From Flavobacteriaceae bacterium PS02337 (GTDB lineage Bacteria > Bacteroidota > Bacteroidia > Flavobacteriales > Flavobacteriaceae): a DNA stretch of 64,000 bases. Below, piece by piece: positions 37,181 to 44,759 of this stretch (positions are counted from its first letter, which is position 1; each line of letters starts with the position of its first letter). The stretch covers positions 744,001-808,000 of the forward strand of contig JASCOE010000001.1 in assembly GCA_029959285.1 (NCBI GenBank), read 5' to 3'. The position numbers were made by a program, and so were the translations under genes. Under the pieces are notes generated by a model. The model saw nothing but the letters and a program-made list of their open reading frames with translations. It made no database searches and was not told the origin of the DNA.

Positions 37181-37563
37181 TTTAATTCGCTTTATTTAAT
37201 TCTAATGGTATTAAACTATCAAAATAGAGGTCTGCTGTCTGACTTGATGACAAATATATAAAAATATTATTCGCAACAAATCATATATAAAAAAACTTAA
37301 TTCGGATTTTTTGTTAGTTTTTTAAATAAAACAGTCAAAAACAACGCCAAGTGGCTTTTATACAAGTAAGTGTTATTATGACGCTTTTGCGAAATAAATT
37401 TTTATTTACGATTTATCTTTTGAGAATATTCTTATGTGCGAAATATGAAATGTAGATTTGAAGCAGTTTTATTCAAAAAAAAAGTCCTTTTGTCTTTCTA
37501 GAAAGAGCAAAAGGACTTTGAAATATATAACTACGATTTAATTCTTAAAATGAATTTTCTGAA
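37181..37563. other. Intergenic stretch upstream of the sigma gene
   Basis: 383 bases, AT-rich. It holds the terminator of the ACT-domain gene (37477-37519) and presumably the promoter of the sigma gene near its left end. No gene, RNA or other repeat was recognised. Confidence 0.55.
37477..37519 (-). terminator. Terminator of the ACT-domain protein gene
   Basis: A 12-bp perfect stem AAAGTCCTTTTG / CAAAAGGACTTT (37481-37492, 37508-37519) with an inner CTTTC/GAAAG extension. A residues from 37476 give a T tail on the minus strand. Confidence 0.9.
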
Positions 37564-38220
37564 TTAGTTTTTCAAGTCTTTGATTACTTTAAATGCAACA
37601 TCAACTTGATCTTCTCCAACTAAAATCGTAAATTCATTTGAAGTAGAAATAACTTCATTAATAATAATTCCTTCCCAAGCTAAACGTTGGAAAATGAAGT
37701 AGTAAATACCTGGAACAACGATGTTTTCTTTAGGTAATTTTACTGTAATTGAAGCTAAATTATCTAATTTTTGTATCAATTTTTCTCTCATAAAGTGTTT
37801 CTCAACTAAATGATTTACACTGCTACTGACAACGATATTGGTTTCGTTTACACCACGAGATGAGGTATAAAAAATATCTGATAAAGCATTAATATCAGAA
37901 ATTAAATCGGCTTGTTTGTTCAGCACAGTTTCTGAAGCGGCAAAAGTGTAATCTGTAAGCTCAGAACGAACTGTAATCTCACCAATATTTTTAATTACTT
38001 TATTGATTTTGTGGTTCAATTTAAAATCTAATTCTTCCGTCAGTCGTTTTAAAGACATTACTACAGCGCCCTGTTTTACTTCTTTTCCAAACTCACTTTC
38101 TAATTCGGTCATAATATTTCGCGAAAGTGAAGTAAGGTTAATAATTCCGAGCGAGAGGGCGTTTAATAAAAATGGTTTTGTTTTAATGTAGTTTTCTACA
38201 ATAGAAGAAACAGTTTTCAT
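37564..38220 (-). CDS. ACT-domain protein related to aspartokinase regulatory region
   Basis: 218 residues, no signal peptide. The first 70 residues are helical and may form a winged-helix-like fold (NIMTELESEFGKEVKQGAVV). The C-terminal half resembles the ACT regulatory domains of aspartate kinases, in particular the stretch IYYFIFQRLAWEGIIINEVI followed by STSNEFTILV. There is no kinase domain, so it is not itself an aspartokinase. It may bind an amino acid and regulate transcription or another enzyme in the cytoplasm. This is an inference from the fold pattern; the family is conserved in Flavobacteriia but I know no tested function. It stands alone between two terminated units. Confidence 0.8.
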   Translation of the reverse strand: MKTVSSIVENYIKTKPFLLNALSLGIINLTSLSRNIMTELESEFGKEVKQGAVVMSLKRLTEELDFKLNHKINKVIKNIGEITVRSELTDYTFAASETVLNKQADLISDINALSDIFYTSSRGVNETNIVVSSSVNHLVEKHFMREKLIQKLDNLASITVKLPKENIVVPGIYYFIFQRLAWEGIIINEVISTSNEFTILVGEDQVDVAFKVIKDLKN

Positions 38221-38341
38221 AATCTTTTTTTTTTTTTTGTAATTCGGTTGGTTGTTAATTTAACATTGCGATGATGTTATAAATCTCTGCAAATATAAAT
38301 AAAAAAACAAATTGTTACAATTATAACAATAAAAAATTATG

Positions 38342-38713
38342 TTAAAAGTGATAAAAAGCATCAGTAAGATGTTCAATTGCAAATGATTCGCCGCTTTTAT
38401 GAATACCAATGATATCAAAACGGATTTCTAAATCTTCTTCAAAATCCTTTTCCCTATCGTTTATGTAGGCATTTACTGCTTTTATAAGTAATTGAATTTT
38501 TTTGGGTTTGACAAAATCTTGCGGAGAACCAAAATCTAAACTCGAACGTGTCTTGACTTCGACAATGGCTAAAATTGCACCTTTTTGTGCAATTATATCT
38601 ATTTCAGCCTTTTGAAAAACATAGTTTCGATCTCGAATTCTATATCCATTTTCCTCAAGATGCGCCACAGCGAGATCTTCGCCTAACTTTCCTAAATCGT
38701 TATGTTCTGCCAT
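38342..38713 (-). CDS. yraN: YraN family (UPF0102) endonuclease-fold protein
   Basis: 123 residues, the usual length of the family. The signature is present in order: GKLGEDLAVAHLEENGYRI, then RNYVFQKAEIDIIAQ, then ILAIVEVKTRSS and FVKPKKIQLL. The E-D-(E)VK residues match the restriction-endonuclease-like fold. The cellular role is unsettled; the protein is often encoded near ribosomal or rnhB genes, which are not seen here. It is cytoplasmic. The gene is separated from the LD-carboxypeptidase gene by 183 bases that include loosely repeated CTTTGCG words. Confidence 0.93.
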   Translation of the reverse strand: MAEHNDLGKLGEDLAVAHLEENGYRIRDRNYVFQKAEIDIIAQKGAILAIVEVKTRSSLDFGSPQDFVKPKKIQLLIKAVNAYINDREKDFEEDLEIRFDIIGIHKSGESFAIEHLTDAFYHF

Positions 38714-38896
38714 TGTTGTAGTATTCAGTCTCAGTCACTGTTTTCAGTGTGAATCTTAGAATTTATTTTTGTTAAATGAAATTATTGCACGAAAAAACGC
38801 AAAATCACAAAGCATTTTAAAACTTTGCGACTTTGCGTCTCTGCGAGATTTTTATGTGGTATTTTTGATTTCCTAAAAAAGAGGAAAATTTTAAAG

Positions 38897-39901
38897 TTAC
38901 TTTTTAAAAGTAAGCGTACTTCCAGAAGCCGTAACTTCCATAGTAACGGTATTTCCCATAATTAAAGCTCTATTATCTCTAATATGGCCAGCTGGGAAAT
39001 TAAAAATTACAGGAATATTGTATTTTTTTGTAACGTCATCAATGATTTCTAAAGCATTTTTTCCCCACGGAACTTCATTGTCTTTCATGCTTGTCATTCC
39101 GCCAATAATAATTCCTTTTAAGTTTTCGATGCATCCATTTCGTTTCAAATTCATCATCATACGGTCAATATGATACAGATATTCATCTAAATCTTCAATA
39201 AATAATATTTTGTCTTTGCAGTCAATTGCTGAAGGCGATCCTAATAAACTGTATAAAATCGATAAATTTCCTCCAACTAATTCTCCAGTCGCACTTCCGA
39301 AACGATTCATTGAAGTTGGACTAATAGAGTAGGAAACGGGTTCTCCAAATAAACTTGCTTTTAACGAACTTACAGCATCTGGAGTTGCTCTAGGAACTGT
39401 TACAGGCATAATTCCGTGAAGTGATTTGTAGCCCATTGTATTCAAATGATTATGAAGAACGGTAACATCACTAAATCCGATAATCCATTTTGGATGTTGT
39501 TTGAATTTTGTAAAATCTAATAAATCTAACATTCTTACCGTTCCGTAACCTCCGCGAACACACCAAATTGCTTTAATATTCGGATTGTCTAATTGTTTTT
39601 GAAAATCGGCCGCTCTTTGTTCGTCTGTTCCTGCCAATTGATGATAATCTAATCCAATTGTAGATCCAACAACGGCTTCTAATCCCCAACTGTGTAATAA
39701 GTCTATTGTTGGTTTTAAGTTGTCGTCGATATTTTTTCGAGCAGTTGCTAAAAGCGCAACAGTATCTCCTTTTTGTAAATAAGGCGGTGTTATCATGATT
39801 TGTTGAGAATGACAGTTGAATGATTGCAAAGCAAAAATAAGAAATAGGAATTTGCAAAAAGCAAAACGTTTCTTTATATGTTGAAAGCAATTTTTATTCA
39901 T
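38897..39901 (-). CDS. LD-carboxypeptidase (S66 family), exported form
   Basis: 334 residues. The N-terminal 33 residues are hydrophobic (KFLFLIFALQSFNCHSQ) and look like an export signal; an internal Met36 starts the conserved fold directly. The S66 triad is visible: Ser144 in IGFSDVT, Glu236 in FIEDLDEY and His306 in PAGHIRDN. Family members remove the terminal D-Ala from murein tetrapeptides. E. coli LdcA is cytoplasmic, whereas this form appears exported, as in several Bacteroidota. A beta-lactamase-fold hydrolase gene lies just upstream on the same strand (37 bases), so the two may be cotranscribed and act on peptidoglycan or related peptides. Confidence 0.9.
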   Translation of the reverse strand: MNKNCFQHIKKRFAFCKFLFLIFALQSFNCHSQQIMITPPYLQKGDTVALLATARKNIDDNLKPTIDLLHSWGLEAVVGSTIGLDYHQLAGTDEQRAADFQKQLDNPNIKAIWCVRGGYGTVRMLDLLDFTKFKQHPKWIIGFSDVTVLHNHLNTMGYKSLHGIMPVTVPRATPDAVSSLKASLFGEPVSYSISPTSMNRFGSATGELVGGNLSILYSLLGSPSAIDCKDKILFIEDLDEYLYHIDRMMMNLKRNGCIENLKGIIIGGMTSMKDNEVPWGKNALEIIDDVTKKYNIPVIFNFPAGHIRDNRALIMGNTVTMEVTASGSTLTFKK

Positions 39902-39938
39902 TTTTTTCTTTTGCTTAAATTTATAAAATAATTTTTTA

Positions 39939-41015
39939 TTAGCTTCCGTATTGTTTTTGTAATTCTTCTAAAAGAAGCATCAATCCATTATCGGCTTTTT
40001 CAGATTGGATGTTTGCAAATATGATAAAAGCTCTATTAGTATCTTTGCAAATATACACTTTGGTCAAAAATGTTCCTGGATTTCCATAGTGAAAAGAATA
40101 TTTTAAACCTGAATTTTTATTGATTTCAGAATACCATCCAAAAGAAAATTCTGGAAAGCCCAAATGCATTTTATTAAATTCTTCTGTGGATAACACTTTT
40201 GATTTTCCTAATAAACCTTGCAATTGCATTTGGGTAAATTTGCAAAAATCGGGAAGATTTATATTAATATTTCCTGCTGATGAAAGCCAGTTCAATTTAT
40301 AATTTACGAATGGTTTCTCAGGTTTCAAATCTTCATTATGTCCCCAAGGCTGGTTGATGTCAATAACATTTGGCTGCCCAAAATTGAAATCAATATTTAA
40401 ATTTTGGCCCAATTCTTTCACCAAAGTTTCATAGCTTTTGCCAGTTGCTTTTTCGAGCATTAAACCCGCAGCGACAAAACTTGGATTTGAGCCGTACCAA
40501 GCTTGTTTCTCTGTAACAATTTGTTTTTGATTAAAAAACCAAGACATAAATTCATAACGCTGTTCTAGATTATTTCCTTTTATTTCTTGTTGAGTTGGAG
40601 TTTTATTTCCATAAGACCAAGTTGGAATAGGAGCTTGAAAAGTCAAAAAATCCTGCAGCGTTACATTATAAATCTCGGGATTGCTTTCTGCTTTTAATTC
40701 AGGATATAAATCAAAAAATTTAGTGTCCCATTTTATTTTTCCTTCTTTAACTACAGTCGCTGCAATATAACTTGTGATCGTTTTTGTTATTGATCCAAGG
40801 CGAAATTTATCATCGATTTTTGCATTATATGAAGATTTATAACGCTGAAATCCTAAGACTTGAATTTCAAAAATAGAATCTGATGATACGACTGCATAAG
40901 CTAATTCTGGAATGTTATATTTCTTTCTAATTTTTTCTGCTAAAGCAATATTTTTTTGCCCATAGAAAGTATATAATGAACCAAGTAAAAAAGCGAAAAG
41001 CAGTATTTTTTTCAT
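39939..41015 (-). CDS. Exported serine hydrolase of the beta-lactamase/class C PBP fold
   Basis: 358 residues with a signal peptide ending near TFYGQ. The serine active site is Ser75-Ile-Thr-Lys78 (GSITKT), the second motif is YGSN around the family's Tyr-x-Asn position, and HYG in FHYGNPGTF stands for the third motif. The sequence LPDFCKFTQMQLQGLLG is typical of the family's C-terminal part. Members are carboxypeptidases, esterases or D-amino peptidases rather than resistance enzymes, so the substrate cannot be told. It is located 37 bases upstream of the S66 carboxypeptidase gene. Confidence 0.88.
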   Translation of the reverse strand: MKKILLFAFLLGSLYTFYGQKNIALAEKIRKKYNIPELAYAVVSSDSIFEIQVLGFQRYKSSYNAKIDDKFRLGSITKTITSYIAATVVKEGKIKWDTKFFDLYPELKAESNPEIYNVTLQDFLTFQAPIPTWSYGNKTPTQQEIKGNNLEQRYEFMSWFFNQKQIVTEKQAWYGSNPSFVAAGLMLEKATGKSYETLVKELGQNLNIDFNFGQPNVIDINQPWGHNEDLKPEKPFVNYKLNWLSSAGNININLPDFCKFTQMQLQGLLGKSKVLSTEEFNKMHLGFPEFSFGWYSEINKNSGLKYSFHYGNPGTFLTKVYICKDTNRAFIIFANIQSEKADNGLMLLLEELQKQYGS

Positions 41016-41143
41016 TCTAAAAATTGTTAGATTATTTGAGCAAGGTACAAGAGAATTTTAGAGAAACAAATATATATTTTAATTATTAATATAATAAAAA
41101 ACTTACAAATTATTAAATTTGCATTATCTAAATCTTTTATAAT

Positions 41144-42238
41144 ATGGTATTAAAATTCAGGTTTTGTTTGTTTTTTCTCTTTGTAATTTCATTTCATTTT
41201 GGACAATCCAAAAAATACAAAATCCACACTGTTGCTTTTTATAATTTCGAAAATTTCTATGATACAATTGATGATGCTTTTACGAATGATGACGAGTGGA
41301 CACCAAACGGAGCGCAACATTGGACAATGAAAAAATACCAACAAAAATTGAAGAATCTCGCTAGAGTTTTATCTGAAATTGGAACACCCGAAAATTCAAA
41401 TGCACCAGTTTTAATCGGCGGTGCAGAAATAGAAAATCGCGGCGTTTTAGAAGATTTAATTAAAGAACCAAAACTACAAGAATTAGATTTGGGAATTATC
41501 CATTTTGATTCGCCAGACAAACGCGGAATAGATGTTGCGTTACTTTATCAGAAAAAATATTTTAGACCGACATCATTTTCCAATATTCCTTTAATTATTT
41601 ATAAAAAGAATATTCCAAAGAAAGAAGAAATTTTAGATGTAGAAGATGAAGAAATTGAAGTTAAGAAAGAAATCAAGAATCGTGTTTTTACGAGAGATCA
41701 GCTTTTGGTTTCGGGATTTTTAGAAGATGAAGAAATTCATATAATTGTCAATCACTGGCCGTCGAGATCTAGTGGTGAAAAAGCAACAAGTTTGTTTCGC
41801 GAAGCTGCCGGAAAATTAAACAGAAAAATTATCGATTCTTTGCAACAAATCAATCCGAAGGCAAAAGTTTTAACGATGGGAGATTTTAATGACGGGCCTT
41901 TAAATAATAGTATAAAATTAGGATTAGAAGCAAAAGGAAAAAAATCGGAAGTAAAGGAATTTGGCATTTTCAATCCGTTTGAAGAATTGGAAAATAAAGG
42001 ATTGGGAACAATTGCGTATCGAGATTACTGGAGTATTTTTGATCAAATTATAATTACAGAATCTTTTATTAAATCTGATTTTTCAACCTATCAATTTTGG
42101 AAAGCTGGAATTTTCAATAAACCTTATCTCATTCAAAATGCTGGAAAATATAAAGGCTATCCGTTGAGAAACACGCTTACAGAAGTTGGTTTTAGCGATC
42201 ATTTTCCAGTTTATATTTATTTGATAAAAGAACTTTGA
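41144..42238 (+). CDS. Exported endonuclease/exonuclease/phosphatase family protein
   Basis: 364 residues with a signal peptide (FLFVISFHFGQS). The EEP fold is recognised from FYNFENFYDT near the N-terminus, the metal-binding Glu in GGAEIENRGVLEDL, the Asp-x-Asn pair in VNHWPSRSSGEKA and TMGDFNDGP, and the terminal GFSDHFPVYI with the catalytic His. These proteins hydrolyse phosphodiesters, usually nucleic acid, and this one would act outside the cytoplasm, for instance to scavenge DNA. Substrate specificity cannot be told. It is monocistronic, followed by a 28-bp-arm inverted repeat. Confidence 0.9.
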   Translation: MVLKFRFCLFFLFVISFHFGQSKKYKIHTVAFYNFENFYDTIDDAFTNDDEWTPNGAQHWTMKKYQQKLKNLARVLSEIGTPENSNAPVLIGGAEIENRGVLEDLIKEPKLQELDLGIIHFDSPDKRGIDVALLYQKKYFRPTSFSNIPLIIYKKNIPKKEEILDVEDEEIEVKKEIKNRVFTRDQLLVSGFLEDEEIHIIVNHWPSRSSGEKATSLFREAAGKLNRKIIDSLQQINPKAKVLTMGDFNDGPLNNSIKLGLEAKGKKSEVKEFGIFNPFEELENKGLGTIAYRDYWSIFDQIIITESFIKSDFSTYQFWKAGIFNKPYLIQNAGKYKGYPLRNTLTEVGFSDHFPVYIYLIKEL

Positions 42239-42240
42239 TT

Positions 42241-42309
42241 GGTTTTCAGTTGCAGTCGCAGTTTTCAGCCTCAGTTAGTAACTGAAAACTGCGACTGCGA
42301 CTGAAAACT
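42241..42309. repeat. Long hairpin in the gap before nbaC
   Basis: The arms 42241-42268 and 42282-42309 are inverted over 28 bases with two mismatches (word TTGCAGTCGCAGTTTTCAG), around a 13-base loop. It starts 2 bases after the nuclease stop. There is no T tract on either side, so it is a repeat element rather than a classical terminator. Confidence 0.85.
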
Positions 42310-42349
42310 TTTCACTAACTTAGCTTTTCAAAATTTAGAATTCAAAAAA

Positions 42350-42889
42350 ATGGCTATAGCAAAACCTTTCAACTTAACAAAATGGATCGACGAAAATCGT
42401 CATTTATTAAAACCGCCAGTTGGAAATAAAAATCTTTATGTTGATTCTGGCGATTATATCGTAATGATTGTGGCAGGTCCGAACGCGCGAAAAGATTATC
42501 ATTATAACGAAACAGAAGAACTTTTTTATCAGTTAGAAGGAAGCATAAAAGTGGTGATTCAGGAAGACGGCGAGCGAAAAGAAATGGAATTAAATGCAGG
42601 CGATATGTATTTACATCCAGCCAAAGTACCGCATTCTCCAGTTCGTTCTAAAGGTTCTATTGGTCTTGTTATAGAAAGAAAACGTGCAGGGCAAGGTTTT
42701 ACAGATGGTTTGCTTTGGCATTGCGATAACTGCAATCACAAACTTTACGAAGTATATTTTGAACTTCATAATATAGAGAAAGATTTTCTTCCTCATTTTG
42801 AGCATTTTTACAATTCAGAAGAATTGAGAACTTGCGATAATTGTGGAACTGTTATGGAAAGTGATCCTAGATTTGTAGCGAAGAAATAA
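42350..42889 (+). CDS. nbaC: 3-hydroxyanthranilate 3,4-dioxygenase
   Basis: 179 residues, the usual bacterial size. It is a cupin: the iron ligands are expected in DYHYNETEELFYQLEG (His, Glu) and LHPAKVPHSP (His), and the substrate-binding Arg lies in PNARKDYH. At the C-terminus two CxxC pairs (CDNC and CDNC) form the rubredoxin-like second metal site found only in the bacterial enzyme. It opens the ring of 3-hydroxyanthranilate in the kynurenine route of tryptophan breakdown or quinolinate/NAD synthesis, in the cytoplasm. No other kynurenine gene lies within the window, so the pathway must be encoded elsewhere. A terminator follows. Confidence 0.96.
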   Translation: MAIAKPFNLTKWIDENRHLLKPPVGNKNLYVDSGDYIVMIVAGPNARKDYHYNETEELFYQLEGSIKVVIQEDGERKEMELNAGDMYLHPAKVPHSPVRSKGSIGLVIERKRAGQGFTDGLLWHCDNCNHKLYEVYFELHNIEKDFLPHFEHFYNSEELRTCDNCGTVMESDPRFVAKK

Positions 42890-42914
42890 TTCAATCTGAA
42901 TGTTGTAAATACCC

Positions 42915-42953
42915 AACCCGACAGGTTTTTAAAATTTGTCGGGTTTATTTTTT
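42915..42953 (+). terminator. Terminator after nbaC
   Basis: AACCCGACA (42915-42923) pairs with TGTCGGGTT (42937-42945), with inner A-T pairs, followed by a T-rich run. It isolates nbaC from the toxin-antitoxin locus. Confidence 0.88.
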
Positions 42954-42969
42954 TACGCTTAAATTAATT

Positions 42970-43008
42970 TTGCAATCATTTATGATGTATTTTTGCATCA
43001 TAAATGAT
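42970..43008 (+). promoter_or_regulatory. Antitoxin promoter inside a double palindromic operator
   Basis: The arms ATCATTTATGATG (42975-42987) and CATCATAAATGAT (42996-43008) are a perfect 13-bp inverted repeat. Each arm is also a short palindrome (ATCAT-nn-ATGAT). The 8-base loop, TATTTTTG (42988-42995), matches the Bacteroidota -7 box TAnnTTTG. A TTG at 42970-42972 could be the -33 element, although its spacing (15 bases) is short. Binding of a dimeric regulator to both arms would block the promoter, the classic autorepression of antitoxins. It lies 17 bases before the ATG at 43026. Confidence 0.75.
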
Positions 43009-43025
43009 TTATAATTATATCAAAA

Positions 43026-43337
43026 ATGATACAAGAAATAATTGCATATAAAAATATTGTCGATAATATAGAGAGTTTAATGAACAAATCACCCTTTAAA
43101 AAAAGCTATATTATTGAGCAAGTTGGCATTCCGAGCCCAACGTTTTATCGTAAGTTAAAAACTCAGACTTTTTCTGCAGATGAAATGCTTTCGATTGCTA
43201 AAATTCTTTCTCCAGAAGAAAATTTTAGATTAGAATTAAAAGAGGAAATAGAGCAGGGTAAACGGGATCTCGAAAATGGAGATTTTATTACTCATGAGGA
43301 AATGCTTGCAGAATTAAGAAGTAAAAAACTTATATAA
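43026..43337 (+). CDS. Antitoxin-like helix-turn-helix protein
   Basis: 103 residues, cytoplasmic. The middle reads as a helix-turn-helix (KSYIIEQVGIPSPTFYRKLK followed by TFSADEMLSIAKIL), suited to DNA binding. The C-terminal part, EEIEQGKRDLENGDFITHEE followed by a final Arg/Lys-rich helix, is typical of antitoxins paired with RelE/ParE toxins. A strong inverted repeat encloses the likely promoter just upstream, which supports autoregulation. The RelE/ParE-like gene lies tail-to-tail with only 2 bases between the stop codons, instead of following in the same operon. That orientation is unusual; pairing of the two is inferred from adjacency and sequence type. Confidence 0.83.
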   Translation: MIQEIIAYKNIVDNIESLMNKSPFKKSYIIEQVGIPSPTFYRKLKTQTFSADEMLSIAKILSPEENFRLELKEEIEQGKRDLENGDFITHEEMLAELRSKKLI

Positions 43338-43339
43338 AT

Positions 43340-43630
43340 TTATAAATCATAAGGATTTAACGGTTGTTGGCGATTATTCCAAAAAGTAATCAGTTTTATT
43401 TGATTTTCTTTTATTGAATAATACAAAGTGATATGTTTTGAGATTACTATTTCCCGGCATTCTAAATCATCCCTATATTTTCCTATTTGAGGTTTTTTTT
43501 CTAATAATTTATTTATTCTTAAAACATCGAGAATAAATTTTTCTGCTATTAGTGGTGACCAATATAATTCTAGATAATTTCGAATAGAGTAAAAGTTATA
43601 TTTTGCTTTTTTTGACCAAACAATTTCCAT
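43340..43630 (-). CDS. RelE/ParE superfamily toxin
   Basis: 96 residues, the usual toxin size. The family pattern is clear: an N-terminal strand IVWSKKAKYNFYSIRNYL, a central helix ending in KKPQIGKYRDDLECREIVIS, and the final strands ITLYYSIKENQIKLITFWNN and RQQPLNPYDL. Such proteins inhibit ribosomes (RelE) or gyrase (ParE). The conserved C-terminal 'WNNRQ.P' is found in both, so I cannot choose. It is encoded on the strand opposite to the putative antitoxin, and 56 bases downstream of the cyclic-nucleotide phosphodiesterase gene, so it could be transcribed by readthrough from that gene or from its own weak promoter. Confidence 0.88.
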   Translation of the reverse strand: MEIVWSKKAKYNFYSIRNYLELYWSPLIAEKFILDVLRINKLLEKKPQIGKYRDDLECREIVISKHITLYYSIKENQIKLITFWNNRQQPLNPYDL

Positions 43631-43686
43631 TATATAAAAATTTATTCGGCTAAATTATAAAAATAAACTTACAAACAATTTGTTTT

Positions 43687-44643
43687 CTATAACTCAAACT
43701 TTTTCCCTTGTTCAGGATAAATAATCTTAAATCCTAAATCATTTTGATTCTTTAATTGCTCTTTAATTTTAGCAATATTCTTTGCTGGAGGTTTTAAATG
43801 TGTAATAATGATTTTGAAGTTTTCCAAAGAACCTTTTCCTGCCAAATCTTCTAAAACATGAAGTTCTTTTATTAAATGATTCGGCGTTAAATGACCAAAT
43901 AAAAACTTATCAGGTTGTTCATTTGGAAAAGAAACTTCAATAAAAATTCCTTTTAATTGTTTTGCTTTAACTAATGGCGCAATTGCTGTCCATAAATCAC
44001 GAAGATTATTGCTTTTTTCCACTTCATCTGGGCCTGTGTCTCCTAAATACAAAACATAATTATTTTCGCTTTTAACTAAAAAAGCAGTACTCTCAAAAGG
44101 ATTAACATGACTTAGCGGAAAAGATTTTACCGTCATTTTTGTATTTGTAAGAGGAGTTTCTTCGCCTAAATTTAAAGTTTGAAAATGGTATTTCTTTAAA
44201 GGAAAACCTGGACCTGCATCTCCAAAATTTGCCCAAGTCTGATCGTTGAAATAATGATTTTCCATCATTTCCATACATTTATTTGTAGCGTAAACAGTCT
44301 TCGAAGAATCAGCAGGAGAGTTGATAATTAATCCAGAAACATGGTCTAAATGCGCGTGAGAAATTAAATATCCTTTTATGTACTTTTTTAAAACTTCACT
44401 GGTTGAAACTTTAAACGCTTTCTTTTCAATAGCTTTTTCTATTCCAGCATTTATAGTTCCGGCATCCAAAGAAATAAAATCATTTGTGTTCGAAGGTGCT
44501 AATAAATAGGCAGAAAGATTTTTTTCGTCAATTCCGCCTTTCACTCCTAGAGGAACTACTTGAAAAGAAGATTTTTCTTTTTGAGAAAAAGCATTTGCAG
44601 AAATTAAAAGAAAGCAAAGTAAAAATCGGCTGAAAATAATCAT
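43687..44643 (-). CDS. Class II 3',5'-cyclic-nucleotide phosphodiesterase (metallo-beta-lactamase fold), exported
   Basis: 318 residues with a signal peptide (FLLCFLLISANAFSQ). The fold opens with VVPLGVKGGIDEKNLSAYLL, and the zinc motif is SHAHLDHVSG. Further ligands are expected in PLSHVNP, YLGDTGPDE and GHLTPNH, and the end has IITHLKPPAKN. These features match the class II cAMP phosphodiesterase family (fungal PDE1, Vibrio CpdP), not ordinary beta-lactamases. It would hydrolyse cyclic nucleotides in the periplasm or outside the cell. Whether it serves signalling or nutrient scavenging is unknown. The RelE/ParE-like gene follows on the same strand. Confidence 0.9.
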   Translation of the reverse strand: MIIFSRFLLCFLLISANAFSQKEKSSFQVVPLGVKGGIDEKNLSAYLLAPSNTNDFISLDAGTINAGIEKAIEKKAFKVSTSEVLKKYIKGYLISHAHLDHVSGLIINSPADSSKTVYATNKCMEMMENHYFNDQTWANFGDAGPGFPLKKYHFQTLNLGEETPLTNTKMTVKSFPLSHVNPFESTAFLVKSENNYVLYLGDTGPDEVEKSNNLRDLWTAIAPLVKAKQLKGIFIEVSFPNEQPDKFLFGHLTPNHLIKELHVLEDLAGKGSLENFKIIITHLKPPAKNIAKIKEQLKNQNDLGFKIIYPEQGKKFEL

Positions 44644-44759
44644 AGAATAAAAAATTTAGTATTGCAAATTTCAGGAATAAAAGAGAAACAAAGGGCTCAA
44701 TTTTGGAAAAAATCATGTTAATTAATCCTAAATTTACATTTTACTAAACAATATAATTT

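Noticed and set aside
39939-41015. Beta-lactamase resistance gene
   Set aside because: The SxxK, YxN-like and HxG motifs fit the broad class C/PBP hydrolase family, but nothing specific to true beta-lactamases was seen.
43687-44643. Metallo-beta-lactamase resistance enzyme
   Set aside because: The sequence pattern (GVKGGIDEKNLSAYLL, SHAHLDHVSG) is that of class II cyclic-nucleotide phosphodiesterases.
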